A stretch of DNA of 62,765 nucleotides from a candidate division CSSED10-310 bacterium. GTDB taxonomy: Bacteria; CSSED10-310. Below, in pieces: positions 7,627 to 17,546 of this stretch. Position 1 is the stretch's first letter. Each line of letters opens with the position of its first letter. Both the position numbers and the translations under genes were made by a program. The notes beneath the pieces were generated by a model, which was given only the letters and a program-made list of their open reading frames with translations, was not told the DNA's origin and did no database searches. Location: contig JAFGEQ010000020.1 in the NCBI GenBank assembly GCA_016931515.1, forward strand, positions 1-62,765, written 5' to 3'.

Positions 7627-10575
7627 ATGTTTATTAAGAAAAAGATGGAACTGTTATTGTGGATCGGAATCATGATCAGGGTTTCATCCGTTTGGGCTGG
7701 CGTCATGGGAATTGATCAACCGGGTACGACTGATTGGCCGAATCATTGGTGCGGATGCATCTCCGATGTCCTTCCTCTCGATTATGATGCTTCACCATCA
7801 TCGATAAGCATCGATCCAGTCCGCGGCAATGCCTATGTTACTTTCAGTGTTCACTATACTCCATATATCAGAAAAGTCTCTTTGGCAGATCTGAGTTTCG
7901 AAGAGCCTATCAAATGGAATTTCTCACTGGGTTCGATTCTCGATGCAACCCAGATGCCCGGCATGGATCGCACATTGTTCCTGTCACATACGGAAAACCA
8001 CTGCTTCCTGATACAGATGTCGAACCTCAATGATCAAATCGTTCATATCAGCAAGCTGGACTGCCAACCGATTGCTCCCCTGATCTACTCTCAATTACTC
8101 CATTGCGCTTTCTGCAGGGATGGCAACGATTCACGCAAAGTTTATAAGATTTCGATCGGAACAGGGGAGGTTTTCAGTCTGACTGCTAACTTGGTCGAAT
8201 CGGCTGTGATCGATCTCATTTTTGATGAGGAGTCGGGCTTCCTTTACGCGCTTTCCTCCGATTATCCAGGTGATGTGATTCGCATCGAGGGCGAAACATT
8301 CCAGGTCCAAAATGCAATTACATTACCGGGATATCTCCGCTGTGAACAAGGTCTGTTGGATCCTGCGAACGAACAGATAATTATTAAAGCTGAAGGAGCT
8401 ACATATAGCGACAGATATTTAATAACTGTAGAAATTCAGAATTTTACAACAGGAAGTTGTGTTGAGTTGCCAAGTGCTGAGATTGCTTCAAAAATACTCG
8501 GTACTTATGAAGATTGTATTTTAGTACTCGTTTCTGGTGAACCATCTGTATTAGTAAGATATACATCATCAAATCTGAATCGATTAGATGATTCAATTCT
8601 CCCAGGAGGATATGGTGTTTTCTCAACGGCAGACATGCAGGGCAATTCGGCTATAATAGCAGATGATGCGATACCCACAAGAATTGGTCTTGTATCTTGT
8701 GATCCTTTATCAGCACTCTCTTTTAACCAATTCTCAGGAAAATCTGGAAAACTGAAATCGATATCAATAAATCCGTTAAAAAATGAGATTATTGCTGCGT
8801 CCTTGACGGTCAATCCAACATTTTTATTTAGGATAGATGCCGATGGGATGTATCAAACTGACAGTATCGAATATTCACTAAACATTGATGGCTCATTATC
8901 CCTTATAGATTCAGCGAGTATAGGGAATTTCACTTATGGTTTTCATAGCGGATCTCCCAGCTATCTTGTTCGGATCAATAACTCGGACTACAGTATCGAC
9001 ATGCAGGAGCCCCTGCCGGATTCATTTCCGGCTGTCGATATGATCGTCGACGACATGTCGGGAAGTGTCTTTATTCTCAGGAGTTCGTCCATCAGCCGGC
9101 ATGATTCCGAGACTCTGGTCCTTTTGGATGTGGAGGAATTCGGGTATCCCGATGACGGCCAGGTCTGCCTGATTCATGATCCTATTCGGGATCAACTGAT
9201 TGCATGCAACAGCCGGGGAAAAGCGTTCAGAATTGCGAAATCGCCCCTGGCGGTGATCGAAGAGGCACTCCTTCCGGCGGCTGCCATGGGCAGCATCACG
9301 CAGGGCGTCTACCTGCAGGGACGCGATGCCGTCGCGGTATCGGTAAAGACCGGGGAATCCGAACCGGCGTATCTTGCGGAACTTGACCTGATGTCATTCG
9401 AATTTACCGAATTCATCGAAACCGCTCCACTGGAGACGGAACTCCCCGCTATGACCTATGATTCATCCGGGCAGTTCCTGACTTATGGTGTCGGGCTTTT
9501 ATATGGCGGGCTTGTCAGTTATCGAGTACATCCTTTCGAAAGAATTAATCAGCATGCATTAGATTCTATAGGAAGATATCTTCAAGATGGAATACAAAAC
9601 TCTGATACAGGCGATTCTTTTTGGTGCAATTCTTACTTTGTTGGAGTTATGGCAAAATCCCAGAATACATCCTATGGATTCATAACAGGTTCGAAAACTA
9701 ATACTTTTATACCAGTAGAGGTTAGTTACATTTCACTATTTTCGCACTATTCCGATGGAAACTTCCGTTTGGGTATCTATGACGAGGCGTTTCAGCTTCT
9801 GTGGCAGTCACCGGAAATGATAAATACGGCAGAAGAGGATTGGATAAGTATTTCAGTCAACCAGGGGGAACCTCAGGAACTTTCGCTGCTACCGGGTGAT
9901 TATTGGCTGGTTTTTCAGACGGACAGTCATCACCGGGTCTCATCCGCACATGCTCCCGCTGCAGGGCAGGGCATTCGACAGCCTGCCGATTTCGGGCGTT
10001 TCCCGGAGACGCTATGGTATCCTGACATTACGGATGATCAATGGGCGATCTATGTTGAATGGGATTATCTCTATCCGACGGCGACGCCATCACCGATTCC
10101 GTCTGCGACACCCTCTCCTGTTCCGTCCGCGACACCGACGAGAACGGTAACTCCTTCTCCGTCGCCGACGAGTTCACCGGGGCCGGAACCGGGCGTGACA
10201 CTTGAGATTAATCGCTTGTTCTTCGGTTCCGGGGATCCATTTCTCCTGGAAGCGGCCGTTCAACCCAACCCCGATCAACTTGATAAAATCCATTTATGGG
10301 TGATTCTGGATGTATATGGGAGTTTCTGGTTCGGTCCCTCCTGGACGCAGCTTCCGGATTGGTATGATCTGGGTCTGCTGGCTGCTTTTCATCGGGAGAC
10401 GATTCTGGATTTTATATGGCCGGATGTGACCGGTTCAGCGGAGGGGCTGGTGTTTTGGGGCGCGATTCTTGATGCGGACTCTTCCGCTCTTATCGGCAGG
10501 TACGATAGGGTGGAGTTTCGGTATGGATCCGGCCGGCATCGATGCTCCCTGCCAGCTGCCCGCAGGCAGCCATGA
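7627..10575 (+). CDS. Secreted beta-propeller paralogue with Thr/Pro linker and LDVYG-type domain
   Basis: About 982 residues from ATG 7627, chosen because GGAGG lies 8 nt upstream and the downstream residues form a signal peptide (MFIKKKMELLLWIGIMI). The earlier in-frame start at 7585 would overlap the preceding gene. Layout matches the gene before it: a propeller-like repeat region, a jelly-roll-like domain (about 658-815), a short Pro/Thr linker and the terminal LDVYGSFWFGPSWT domain. The last 86 bases overlap the 3' end of rlmN on the other strand. The residues after VEFRYGSG have no counterpart in the paralogues, so the tail looks like read-through into the converging gene. Two internal patches (about 8375-8945 and 9541-9750) are much more AT-rich than the rest. 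Function unknown. Confidence 0.8.
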   Translation: MFIKKKMELLLWIGIMIRVSSVWAGVMGIDQPGTTDWPNHWCGCISDVLPLDYDASPSSISIDPVRGNAYVTFSVHYTPYIRKVSLADLSFEEPIKWNFSLGSILDATQMPGMDRTLFLSHTENHCFLIQMSNLNDQIVHISKLDCQPIAPLIYSQLLHCAFCRDGNDSRKVYKISIGTGEVFSLTANLVESAVIDLIFDEESGFLYALSSDYPGDVIRIEGETFQVQNAITLPGYLRCEQGLLDPANEQIIIKAEGATYSDRYLITVEIQNFTTGSCVELPSAEIASKILGTYEDCILVLVSGEPSVLVRYTSSNLNRLDDSILPGGYGVFSTADMQGNSAIIADDAIPTRIGLVSCDPLSALSFNQFSGKSGKLKSISINPLKNEIIAASLTVNPTFLFRIDADGMYQTDSIEYSLNIDGSLSLIDSASIGNFTYGFHSGSPSYLVRINNSDYSIDMQEPLPDSFPAVDMIVDDMSGSVFILRSSSISRHDSETLVLLDVEEFGYPDDGQVCLIHDPIRDQLIACNSRGKAFRIAKSPLAVIEEALLPAAAMGSITQGVYLQGRDAVAVSVKTGESEPAYLAELDLMSFEFTEFIETAPLETELPAMTYDSSGQFLTYGVGLLYGGLVSYRVHPFERINQHALDSIGRYLQDGIQNSDTGDSFWCNSYFVGVMAKSQNTSYGFITGSKTNTFIPVEVSYISLFSHYSDGNFRLGIYDEAFQLLWQSPEMINTAEEDWISISVNQGEPQELSLLPGDYWLVFQTDSHHRVSSAHAPAAGQGIRQPADFGRFPETLWYPDITDDQWAIYVEWDYLYPTATPSPIPSATPSPVPSATPTRTVTPSPSPTSSPGPEPGVTLEINRLFFGSGDPFLLEAAVQPNPDQLDKIHLWVILDVYGSFWFGPSWTQLPDWYDLGLLAAFHRETILDFIWPDVTGSAEGLVFWGAILDADSSALIGRYDRVEFRYGSGRHRCSLPAARRQP

Positions 10576-11566
10576 TACTGTTACCTCGACTTTTACGGAT
10601 TTGAGCAATCAAACCGCCCGATCGTAACCGATCCTGAAATCGCTCGACAACATCAGGTTCGGATTTTTTAAACCGGGATCCGGGAACGGAGTTGTAAGGG
10701 ATGAGATTGACTTTATCCCTTCGCGGATCCAGCAGCCGGACCAGTTTTTCCGCGTGCTGCAGATCGTCATTGATTCCGTTGATAAGAATATATTCATAGG
10801 TAATCTGATGTTGTCGCGAAGGCAGGGGATATTCTTTCAGCGCAGCCATCAGGTTTTTCAGAGGGTATTTCCTGTTGATCGGCATCAGTCGGGATCGCGT
10901 TGCTTCGTCTGCAGCATTCAGCGAGACGGCGAGATTGATCAGGAGATTCAATTTTCCGAGTCGTCGGATTTCCGGAATAATGCCTGCGGTGGACAGGGTT
11001 ATCCGTCGGGGCGACCATCCCATACAATGCGGATCCGTGATCCTTCGTACGGCATCGACCACTGCATCGGCATTGAGGAGAGGCTCCCCCATTCCCATGA
11101 AGACGATATTGCCGTGATCATCCGCCTGCACCTGTTGTCGTGCATGAAGAATCTGAGACAGTATTTCACCGGCGGACAGATTTCGTACGATGCCCATCAT
11201 ACCGGTTGCACAGAACCGGCACCCGAGAGCGCATCCGACCTGGCTGGATATACACAGTGTGTACCCCGTATCACCCGGCATGAAGACGGTTTCGATCGAA
11301 TGATCGTCGGTCAGAGAGAAAACAAATTTGCGGGTTCCGTCCGAATCCGAAGCGACGTGTTTCACAACCGTATTCAGTACAGGGACTGTCTTCGAAAGTG
11401 TCGTGCGTAAAACCGCCGGCAGATTCGTCATACTGCCATAATCGAAAACCAGTTTTTTGAATATCCATTCGTGAATCTGACTGGCTCGAAAGTGATCCAG
11501 ATTCTGGCTGCTGCACCATTCGGACAACATGTCCGGACTGAAATCGACAAGACTCGCGGCCTTCAA
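10490..11566 (-). CDS. rlmN: RlmN, dual-specificity 23S rRNA/tRNA adenine-C2 methyltransferase
   Basis: A radical-SAM enzyme that methylates C2 of adenosine in 23S rRNA (A2503) and some tRNAs. The [4Fe-4S] motif CxxxCxxC is clear in SQVGCALGCRFCATGMMG. MGMGEPLLN and the late Cys in AACGQLA are also family hallmarks. The reading frame is open to 11698, but I place the start at TTG 11566. A perfect GGAGGG (11579-11574) sits 7 nt upstream, and this gives 358 residues, the usual family length. The protein runs 19 residues past the normal CGQLA end, overlapping the converging secreted-protein gene by 86 bases. No cotranscribed partner is visible. Confidence 0.95.
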   Translation of the reverse strand: MKAASLVDFSPDMLSEWCSSQNLDHFRASQIHEWIFKKLVFDYGSMTNLPAVLRTTLSKTVPVLNTVVKHVASDSDGTRKFVFSLTDDHSIETVFMPGDTGYTLCISSQVGCALGCRFCATGMMGIVRNLSAGEILSQILHARQQVQADDHGNIVFMGMGEPLLNADAVVDAVRRITDPHCMGWSPRRITLSTAGIIPEIRRLGKLNLLINLAVSLNAADEATRSRLMPINRKYPLKNLMAALKEYPLPSRQHQITYEYILINGINDDLQHAEKLVRLLDPRRDKVNLIPYNSVPGSRFKKSEPDVVERFQDRLRSGGLIAQIRKSRGNSIMAACGQLAGSIDAGRIHTETPPYRTCR

Positions 11567-11670
11567 TAATATGCCCTCCACAGAGGACCATATCAGGGAA
11601 TTCCCATGTTTCCAACCCGTTTGGGGAACGCTCCGGAAGAATTCCGCTGCAGATTGAATTCCGCGGCTTC

Positions 11671-11699
11671 TTGACACCCGGCCCTGAAAACCGTTCAAT
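11671..11699 (+). promoter_or_regulatory. Sigma70-type promoter candidate before the stalk-protein gene
   Basis: TTGACA (11671-11676), a 17-nt spacer and TTCAAT (11694-11699) lie in the divergent space between rlmN and the long-stalk gene. A GGGAGG ribosome-binding site follows before ATG 11726. If real, this promoter would also feed the downstream sugar-modification genes, because the stalk gene overlaps the aminotransferase. Confidence 0.45.
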
Positions 11700-11725
11700 A
11701 AACAAAGGGGTTGGGAGGATCAGCC

Positions 11726-14005
11726 ATGCTTGTTGGATACAAAAAAACCGTAATTCTGGCAGCCATACTATTCTTTTCGATGAGTCCCGGTGGACATGGT
11801 GCCTATCATTGGATCCAGAACGATTCATGGGATATTGGTCCACCTCCCGATCCATACTATCAGGTTGTGCCGTTCGAATATTGTCCAGGTTACTACCAGG
11901 GCGATAAAGTGTGTGTTGTTCTCGATATTGAGGAAGCCTGTACGATAGATAAAGTTGGCGTTTTATTATCTGGGACTGAAGTAAATTCGGAATTTAGAAT
12001 TTATATATATGACGCTTCGGCTGTACTCCCTAATCCAGGGATAGAGATTACTGGATATGCTGGAACACCTCAGTACATTATAGGGGAGAATGGATTTATT
12101 GTCTTCGATTTGATGGCTACTGGCGTTGAATGGCAGATTGAATGTACTGCAGGGAGTCAAATTGTTGTCTGTGTGCAGTATTTCGGATACCTAGCCAGCC
12201 TGAATATAAACCAAGATGTCTGCACTGACGATTCCGCGATTCTCACGCATCGAAATCTGATAAAGGAATGCGATCCATTAGGGAGTCCCTGGGCGTTTGC
12301 TGAAAATTTTCCTCTATCGCACAATCTGATCATTCGAGCGGGCTGGTGGGTACCGGACCCGACGGCGACTCCGGTTTCGACACAAACCCCCACGCGTACT
12401 CCAACCGTCACCCAGACTCCCACGCGGACGCCGACCATCGTTCCGACGCAGACTCCAACCAACACACCGACTGATTCACCGACACTAACCCCGACGCAGA
12501 CACCAACGAATACGCCTACGCCCACGAACACTCCGACCCTGACGCCGACCAACTCCCCAACGGCGACCCATACGATGACGCCAACTTCGACGATGACGCC
12601 AACCTCGACGATGACGAATACTCCGACAAACACGCCAACATACACACCGACGAACACACCGACGAACACACCGACGAACACACCGACGAACACACCGACA
12701 TGGACCCCGACCAATACTCCAACCACTCCACCGCTTACACCGACCTATACGCCTTTTCCGACATTCACACCGACTCCGATACCAACGGATACTCCGATTC
12801 CCACTGCAACTCCGACGGCCACTCCAACTCCGCCACCGCCCACCGTTACTCCAACTCCTGAGCCGACAGCCACTCCAACAGCGCTTCCGCCGACCGTTAC
12901 TCCCACGCCTGAGCCGACAGTTTCTCCGACGCCGATACCCACGGACACGCCCACTCAGACACCGACCATAGAACAGACGGCGACTCCGACGATGACGCCG
13001 ACTTCGACGCAGGCCCCGCCAACGATGACGCCCACATCAACTCCGACCCGTACTCCGACGGCTACTCCAACATACGAACCTTATCGAATTCCGTTCATAG
13101 ATGATTTCGAAGAAATTTTGCCGTGGGAAATCCTGCCGATATACGGGGATTGCCTGTGGCACCGCGATACAGTCCGTTATTTTTCGGAATATTTCGCCTG
13201 GGCCTATAATCGGGGCCAGCCGACTTTCGACTATGATACCGGGACTCGTAATTCCTGCTCGCTGGTTTCGCCGCTGATCTCACTCGCAAATACGATCCAT
13301 CCTGAGTTGCGGTACATGGATTGGATTCAGAATGAGCAAAGAGAATACTACGATATCTGCAGGACTGAGATCACTGTCAATAACGGGCAGAGCTGGATGA
13401 CTCTATTTGAGACTTTTGAGTCGACGGAGCAGTGGATCGAACGTGGTCCGATCGATTTGACCTCTTATGTCGGCAATATTATACGGATCAGATTCCGTTT
13501 TGACTCCCTGGACAGTCAATTCAATAACTATGAAGGCTGGTATGTGGATGATGTCAGCATAAGGGAATACGAGCCACCGACAGGGACACCGTCCCCGACA
13601 GCATCACCATCCTCAACGCCGGTTTCGCCGACAGCTACGCCGACGCAAACCGGGAGACATGGTCTGGAGCTTTTTCTGAACGACGATATGTTTTATGAGG
13701 GGTTGGATTTTCATCTTGAGATGGCTTTAACGAATACAACCGGCGACGATATTCCGGTGGATATTTACATCGTGCTGGATGTTTATGGATCGTACTGGTT
13801 CTGGCCTTCATGGAGCACGATGGTGGACTCGCGAGATGATTCCCTGGAAGCCGGGGAATCCAGGCGGGAAACACTTCTGCTGTTTGAATGGCCGGAGTAC
13901 GACGGGAGTTTTGACGACATTGTCATCTGGGGAGCAACGCTGTCTCCCGGAACAACCGTTGTAATCGGTGAAGTCGACTACGTATCCTTCGGGTGCAATT
14001 TGTGA
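11726..14005 (+). CDS. Secreted protein with a ~240-residue Thr/Pro stalk and LDVYG-type domain
   Basis: About 759 residues from ATG 11726, which has GGGAGG 8 nt upstream; the TTG at 11711 overlaps that site. A signal peptide is followed by a beta-rich Cys-containing domain (about 25-208). Next is an extended stalk of TPT-type repeats (about 210-450), then a MAM-like jelly-roll domain (about 452-615) with SGWY-like [10 protein letters not shown], a second Pro/Thr linker and the terminal [13 protein letters not shown] domain shared with two upstream neighbours. The stalk is very rich in Thr and would be a good O-glycan acceptor. Its stop codon overlaps the start of the aminotransferase by GTGA. 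An AT-rich patch covers about 11950-12250. Role unknown; a cell-surface adhesin-like architecture is inferred. Confidence 0.8.
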   Translation: MLVGYKKTVILAAILFFSMSPGGHGAYHWIQNDSWDIGPPPDPYYQVVPFEYCPGYYQGDKVCVVLDIEEACTIDKVGVLLSGTEVNSEFRIYIYDASAVLPNPGIEITGYAGTPQYIIGENGFIVFDLMATGVEWQIECTAGSQIVVCVQYFGYLASLNINQDVCTDDSAILTHRNLIKECDPLGSPWAFAENFPLSHNLIIRAGWWVPDPTATPVSTQTPTRTPTVTQTPTRTPTIVPTQTPTNTPTDSPTLTPTQTPTNTPTPTNTPTLTPTNSPTATHTMTPTSTMTPTSTMTNTPTNTPTYTPTNTPTNTPTNTPTNTPTWTPTNTPTTPPLTPTYTPFPTFTPTPIPTDTPIPTATPTATPTPPPPTVTPTPEPTATPTALPPTVTPTPEPTVSPTPIPTDTPTQTPTIEQTATPTMTPTSTQAPPTMTPTSTPTRTPTATPTYEPYRIPFIDDFEEILPWEILPIYGDCLWHRDTVRYFSEYFAWAYNRGQPTFDYDTGTRNSCSLVSPLISLANTIHPELRYMDWIQNEQREYYDICRTEITVNNGQSWMTLFETFESTEQWIERGPIDLTSYVGNIIRIRFRFDSLDSQFNNYEGWYVDDVSIREYEPPTGTPSPTASPSSTPVSPTATPTQTGRHGLELFLNDDMFYEGLDFHLEMALTNTTGDDIPVDIYIVLDVYGSYWFWPSWSTMVDSRDDSLEAGESRRETLLLFEWPEYDGSFDDIVIWGATLSPGTTVVIGEVDYVSFGCNL
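12643..12699 (+). repeat. 12-bp tandem repeat in the stalk coding region
   Basis: Four perfect copies of CACACCGACGAA plus a 9-base partial fifth copy run head to tail inside the stalk of the secreted protein. Each unit encodes a TPTN-type tetrapeptide, so changes in copy number keep the frame and change stalk length by four residues. The surrounding stalk is degenerate repeat of the same kind. Confidence 0.92.
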
Positions 14006-15033
14006 TACCGCATTCAAAACCCAGTATTGGTGAAAGAGAAGTCGATGCCGTCATACGGACCGTACGATCCGGTGTTCTAAGTAACGGGATTGAAACATCA
14101 TCGTTTGAAAACGATCTGAGGGATCGGCTGGAAAGGGATGTGGCATGCCTGTCGTCCGGGACGGCGGCGCTGCACCTGGGACTTCTTGCAGCAGGTGTAA
14201 AATCGGGATCGCGAGTAGCAATCCCGACTCATAGCTGTCCATCGGTTTTATATGCGTTGCATTATATCGGTGCTGTTCCCGTGCTGTTCGACAGTGGCGC
14301 AATGGGGATCGGTTCCGATCCCGTTTCCATGGAGAAAGCTGCCGAGCGATCAGAAGCGGTCGTGATTGTGCATCAGTATGGAGTTCCTGATAGTGCGGCA
14401 GTTTCACGTGATTGGGCGATACCTGTCATTGAGGATTGCGCGACGGCGATCGGTGCGATGGTGAGCGGTAAACCTGTGGGCACGTTCGGAACGGTATCCG
14501 TTTTTTCATTCTATGCGACAAAGATGATGGCGGCTGGTGAATGCGGTGCCGTTGCTTCGGATTCAGACAAAATCCAGTGGATTCGTCATCACAGGACGCC
14601 GCGGGGTGCTGATGATGTCGATACTCGGTTTCCATACGGTCCCTCTGATTTAAGTGCGGCTTTGGCTCGAATCCAGTTGGCCAGACTCGAGGATTTTATT
14701 GCTGCGAGAACCAAATCAGCGGAACGATACACAGAACATTTACAAGGAGTTTGCCGACTTCCGGTCATTCCGGAGAGAAGCCGTTCTGTGTGGCATCGCT
14801 ATATCGTCGAAACGGATCGATCCAGGGAGGCGATTATTCAAGCGGCGGCTCGGGAGGGAATTCAGATCGGGTTTGGTGTCAGAACACCGATTCATCGGTT
14901 ATTGAACATCAAAGGAGCGGAGTTTCCAAACAGTGATTACGCGTATCGGTTTTCAATTTCGTTACCGATTTATCCGGACTTGACTCTGGAGGACCAGGAT
15001 CGCATTATCAGCTTCATAAGAGATTTCATCTAA
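14002..15033 (+). CDS. DegT/DnrJ/EryC1/StrS-family PLP aminotransferase
   Basis: About 343 residues. These enzymes transfer an amino group to a keto-sugar nucleotide, making amino-sugars for surface glycans. The family pattern is clear: N-terminal [38 protein letters not shown] and [13 protein letters not shown], where the Lys is the expected PLP Schiff-base residue. I chose GTG 14002, whose GTGA overlaps the previous stop and which aligns with the usual family N-terminus; GTG 13993 is an alternative. It is followed by a WbqC-like protein and an epimerase, so it probably acts in sugar-nucleotide modification for the glycosylation genes downstream. Confidence 0.88.
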   Translation: MIPHSKPSIGEREVDAVIRTVRSGVLSNGIETSSFENDLRDRLERDVACLSSGTAALHLGLLAAGVKSGSRVAIPTHSCPSVLYALHYIGAVPVLFDSGAMGIGSDPVSMEKAAERSEAVVIVHQYGVPDSAAVSRDWAIPVIEDCATAIGAMVSGKPVGTFGTVSVFSFYATKMMAAGECGAVASDSDKIQWIRHHRTPRGADDVDTRFPYGPSDLSAALARIQLARLEDFIAARTKSAERYTEHLQGVCRLPVIPERSRSVWHRYIVETDRSREAIIQAAAREGIQIGFGVRTPIHRLLNIKGAEFPNSDYAYRFSISLPIYPDLTLEDQDRIISFIRDFI

Positions 15034-15067
15034 CTACTCTCATTCGTTGATAATTTTTGGAGTTACT

Positions 15068-15793
15068 ATGGATATTGCCGCAAATGTTCTGAATGCGCCA
15101 TCTCCGGTAATCGCGATACATCAGCCCAATTTTGCACCATGGGCGGGTTATTTTCACAAGATGCTGATGGTCGATACCTTCGTTTACCTTGATAATGTTC
15201 CTTATTCAAAAAACAGTTTCCAGAATAGAAACCGGATTTTGATAAATGGTCATTCTCAATGGTTGACTGTTCCGGTCTGTTCGCACGGGATGTATGGGGA
15301 ACCGACTAAGGATATTTTGATCAACGATCAGACGAACTGGCGCAGGAAACACGTGATGACGCTGAAACAGAACTACGGAAAGGCCACAGGATTTGATTGG
15401 GCGATGGAACGGTTGATGCCTGTTTATCAAACCGACTATATTTATCTGTACAAATTCAATATGGCCATCAATCAAGCGATTCGATGGATGTTGGAGATTC
15501 AAGTGCCAGTTCGGATGGCGTCCGAGTTGACAGAAACTCAAGGGCCGACGGACAGGTTGGTCGCCATTGTAACAGCGCTTGGTGGGAGAACGTACCTGTC
15601 AGGGCCGAGCGGCAGGAAATACATTGATTTACGATTGTTCGACGAACAGGGTATCAATATCCGGTATCAGGAATTCAGGTTACGACCGTATGCACAGCAA
15701 CAAGAGGTTTTTGTTCCCGGCTTGAGCATATTGGATTTATTGTTTAATCTTGGGCCCGAAGCGGCGGGATGGTTGCGGGGTGGAGGATTATGA
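15068..15793 (+). CDS. WbqC-like family protein
   Basis: About 241 residues from ATG 15068 with GGAG upstream. WbqC-family signatures are visible: AIHQPNFAPWAGYFHKM, YLDNVPYSKNSFQNRNRI, WLTVPV and YLSGPSGRKY. The family is common in O-antigen and surface-glycan clusters beside aminotransferases; its biochemical role is not settled, and modification of an amino-sugar is often proposed. The stop overlaps the start of the epimerase gene (ATGA). A second family member lies at 60677-61426 in this window. Confidence 0.85.
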   Translation: MDIAANVLNAPSPVIAIHQPNFAPWAGYFHKMLMVDTFVYLDNVPYSKNSFQNRNRILINGHSQWLTVPVCSHGMYGEPTKDILINDQTNWRRKHVMTLKQNYGKATGFDWAMERLMPVYQTDYIYLYKFNMAINQAIRWMLEIQVPVRMASELTETQGPTDRLVAIVTALGGRTYLSGPSGRKYIDLRLFDEQGINIRYQEFRLRPYAQQQEVFVPGLSILDLLFNLGPEAAGWLRGGGL

Positions 15794-16812
15794 ACCGTCA
15801 ATCTCAGATAAAAATACTTGTCACGGGCGCTGCCGGCCTTTTAGGGTCTCATCTGGTCGATTCCCTGCTGCATCGAGGCTTTCGGGTAACCGGAATTGAC
15901 AATCTCTCGATCGGTCAACTCAGGAATCTGGAACAGGCCATGACCTCCGACCGGTTTTCGTTCCATAAGATTGATGTGTGCCGGCGATCGGACATAATTG
16001 ACCTGGAACCCCATCATGTAATTGTACATCTGGCTGCGTACAAAATAGAAGTCCCCGGTCTTCACGGAACCGACATCCTGGAAGTCAACTCCCAGGGAAC
16101 ATCCTGTATGCTGGAGATGGCACGAAGATGGCGATGCCGTTTCGTGTTTGGGTCGACATCGGATGTCTACGGAAAAAGCGACGACCTGCCATTCAAAGAA
16201 GATTCGGACCTTGTGCTTGGAGCATCAACCGTTGCGAGATGGGGATATGCATCAAGCAAACTATTCGATGAGCACCTCTGTTTTGCCAACCAACGGCGTT
16301 ATGGAATTCCGGCGACTGTAATCCGATATTTCAATACGTACGGTCCTCGCCACGATTTGACCGTGAAGAGTGGGGGACCTCAGGCACTCTTTTTTGATGC
16401 GCTTCTTCGTGGAAAAAAAATGATCATTCACGGCGATGGGTTACAGAGACGCGCATTCTCCTATGTCGGTGATACAATTGAGATGACGACCAGAGTCATT
16501 GAACGCAGGGAGACAGAAGGGGAGATCATCAATATTGGAAATCCGAATGAGGATATCTCCATCAAAGACCTGGCACTTCTTGCCTGGGACGTGATGGGAT
16601 GTGCAGGTGTCGCTCCGATCGAATATATCCCTCATGAACAATTTTACAAATCAGGGAAGTTTGAAGAAATCATGTGCAGGATTCCTGATATTGAGAAAGC
16701 ATCTCGACTGCTTGACTATGTTCCTCATGTGTCCATAAGGGCAGGCATGACGTTAACACTGGACTGGCAGCGCAATCTTGATGAATATGTTGCCGGGGAT
16801 GGTTGTTCATGA
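15790..16812 (+). CDS. NAD-dependent sugar-nucleotide epimerase/dehydratase
   Basis: About 340 residues of extended short-chain dehydrogenase type. A Rossmann GxxGxxG (VTGAAGLLGSHL) lies at the N-terminus, and the catalytic Tyr/Lys pair is seen in WGYASSKLFDEH. IRYFNTYGPRHD and the late R..SYVGD are typical of UDP-sugar epimerases. The start ATG 15790 has GGAGG upstream and overlaps the WbqC-like stop; the next gene starts at the overlapping ATGA. With the aminotransferase it probably prepares the sugar used by the following transferases. The exact substrate cannot be read from the sequence. Confidence 0.9.
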   Translation: MNRQSQIKILVTGAAGLLGSHLVDSLLHRGFRVTGIDNLSIGQLRNLEQAMTSDRFSFHKIDVCRRSDIIDLEPHHVIVHLAAYKIEVPGLHGTDILEVNSQGTSCMLEMARRWRCRFVFGSTSDVYGKSDDLPFKEDSDLVLGASTVARWGYASSKLFDEHLCFANQRRYGIPATVIRYFNTYGPRHDLTVKSGGPQALFFDALLRGKKMIIHGDGLQRRAFSYVGDTIEMTTRVIERRETEGEIINIGNPNEDISIKDLALLAWDVMGCAGVAPIEYIPHEQFYKSGKFEEIMCRIPDIEKASRLLDYVPHVSIRAGMTLTLDWQRNLDEYVAGDGCS

Positions 16813-17546
16813 GTCTGAAGATGATCATTCCAGCCTGGAACGAGGCGGGTCAGATCGACATGCTGTTCCGCCGTATTGCTTCAGTCGGCAAGTTTATCGA
16901 ACCAGGATGGGCGATATTTATAATAGATGATGGGAGTACAGATACAACTATCCATGAGATCGAGCTTTTCCAATCGATGTTACCGATAAAAATTTTACGG
17001 CACCCGGAAAACCGGGGCGTTTCGGAGGCGTTTCGAACCGGATTCGATGCCGTCATGAAAGAGTCGTGCAAGGGCGATGTTATTTTGACGATTGAGGCGA
17101 ATAAGAACGCGGATCTGTCGATTTTACCCAGAATGCTGGAGTTGTCACGAAGAGGAACGGATCTGGTTCTGGCATCCTGTTATGCGCCTGGGGGAGCGGT
17201 TGTTGGAGATCCTTTCTTGAGATATGCACTTAGCATGGGCGTGAATCTCATGCTTCGCATTGTCTTCCCGTTTCAGCATCTGCACACATACACTTCTTTT
17301 TATCGTCTTTGGTCCTATGAACTTGTAGCAGCAATCCGGCAGGCGACGGATGGCCGCTATTTCCGACAGGATGGCTTCGTCTGTATGGCGGATATGTTGT
17401 TGGAAGCCAGGAAAATCAAAGGTATCAAAATTCAGGAAATTCCTTTGATAGTGAAGAGTGATATAAAGGAGTCAGGGAGCAAGATGAAGATTGCTCGGAC
17501 CATCATGGGATATCTCCGGATGTTTATTTCGCAGAAATTCCGATGA
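16809..17546 (+). CDS. GT2 glycosyltransferase, DPM1-like (soluble form)
   Basis: About 245 residues. It has the GT-A nucleotide-sugar core: MIIPAWNEAGQI, then IIDDGSTDTT, the metal-binding region ILTIEANKNAD in place of the usual DADLQ, and LASCYAPGGAV as in dolichyl/polyprenyl-phosphate mannose synthases. No convincing C-terminal membrane pair follows. It likely makes a polyprenyl-phosphate sugar donor at the inner face of the membrane. It is linked by 4-nt ATGA overlaps at both ends to the epimerase and to the DUF2723 gene. The change of the usual Asp-rich motif to EANK is notable and could alter donor choice. Confidence 0.83.
   Translation: MSLKMIIPAWNEAGQIDMLFRRIASVGKFIEPGWAIFIIDDGSTDTTIHEIELFQSMLPIKILRHPENRGVSEAFRTGFDAVMKESCKGDVILTIEANKNADLSILPRMLELSRRGTDLVLASCYAPGGAVVGDPFLRYALSMGVNLMLRIVFPFQHLHTYTSFYRLWSYELVAAIRQATDGRYFRQDGFVCMADMLLEARKIKGIKIQEIPLIVKSDIKESGSKMKIARTIMGYLRMFISQKFR

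Noticed and set aside
10754-11410. Open frame on the plus strand opposite rlmN
   Set aside because: It mirrors the codons of rlmN, whose radical-SAM motifs are clear. No start signal.
12643-12699. Tandem repeats as a possible CRISPR array
   Set aside because: The units are contiguous 12-mers without spacers and lie in frame within a coding stalk.
12157-12726. Minus-strand open frame rich in VGVFVG repeats
   Set aside because: It is simply the complement of the Thr/Pro stalk repeats.
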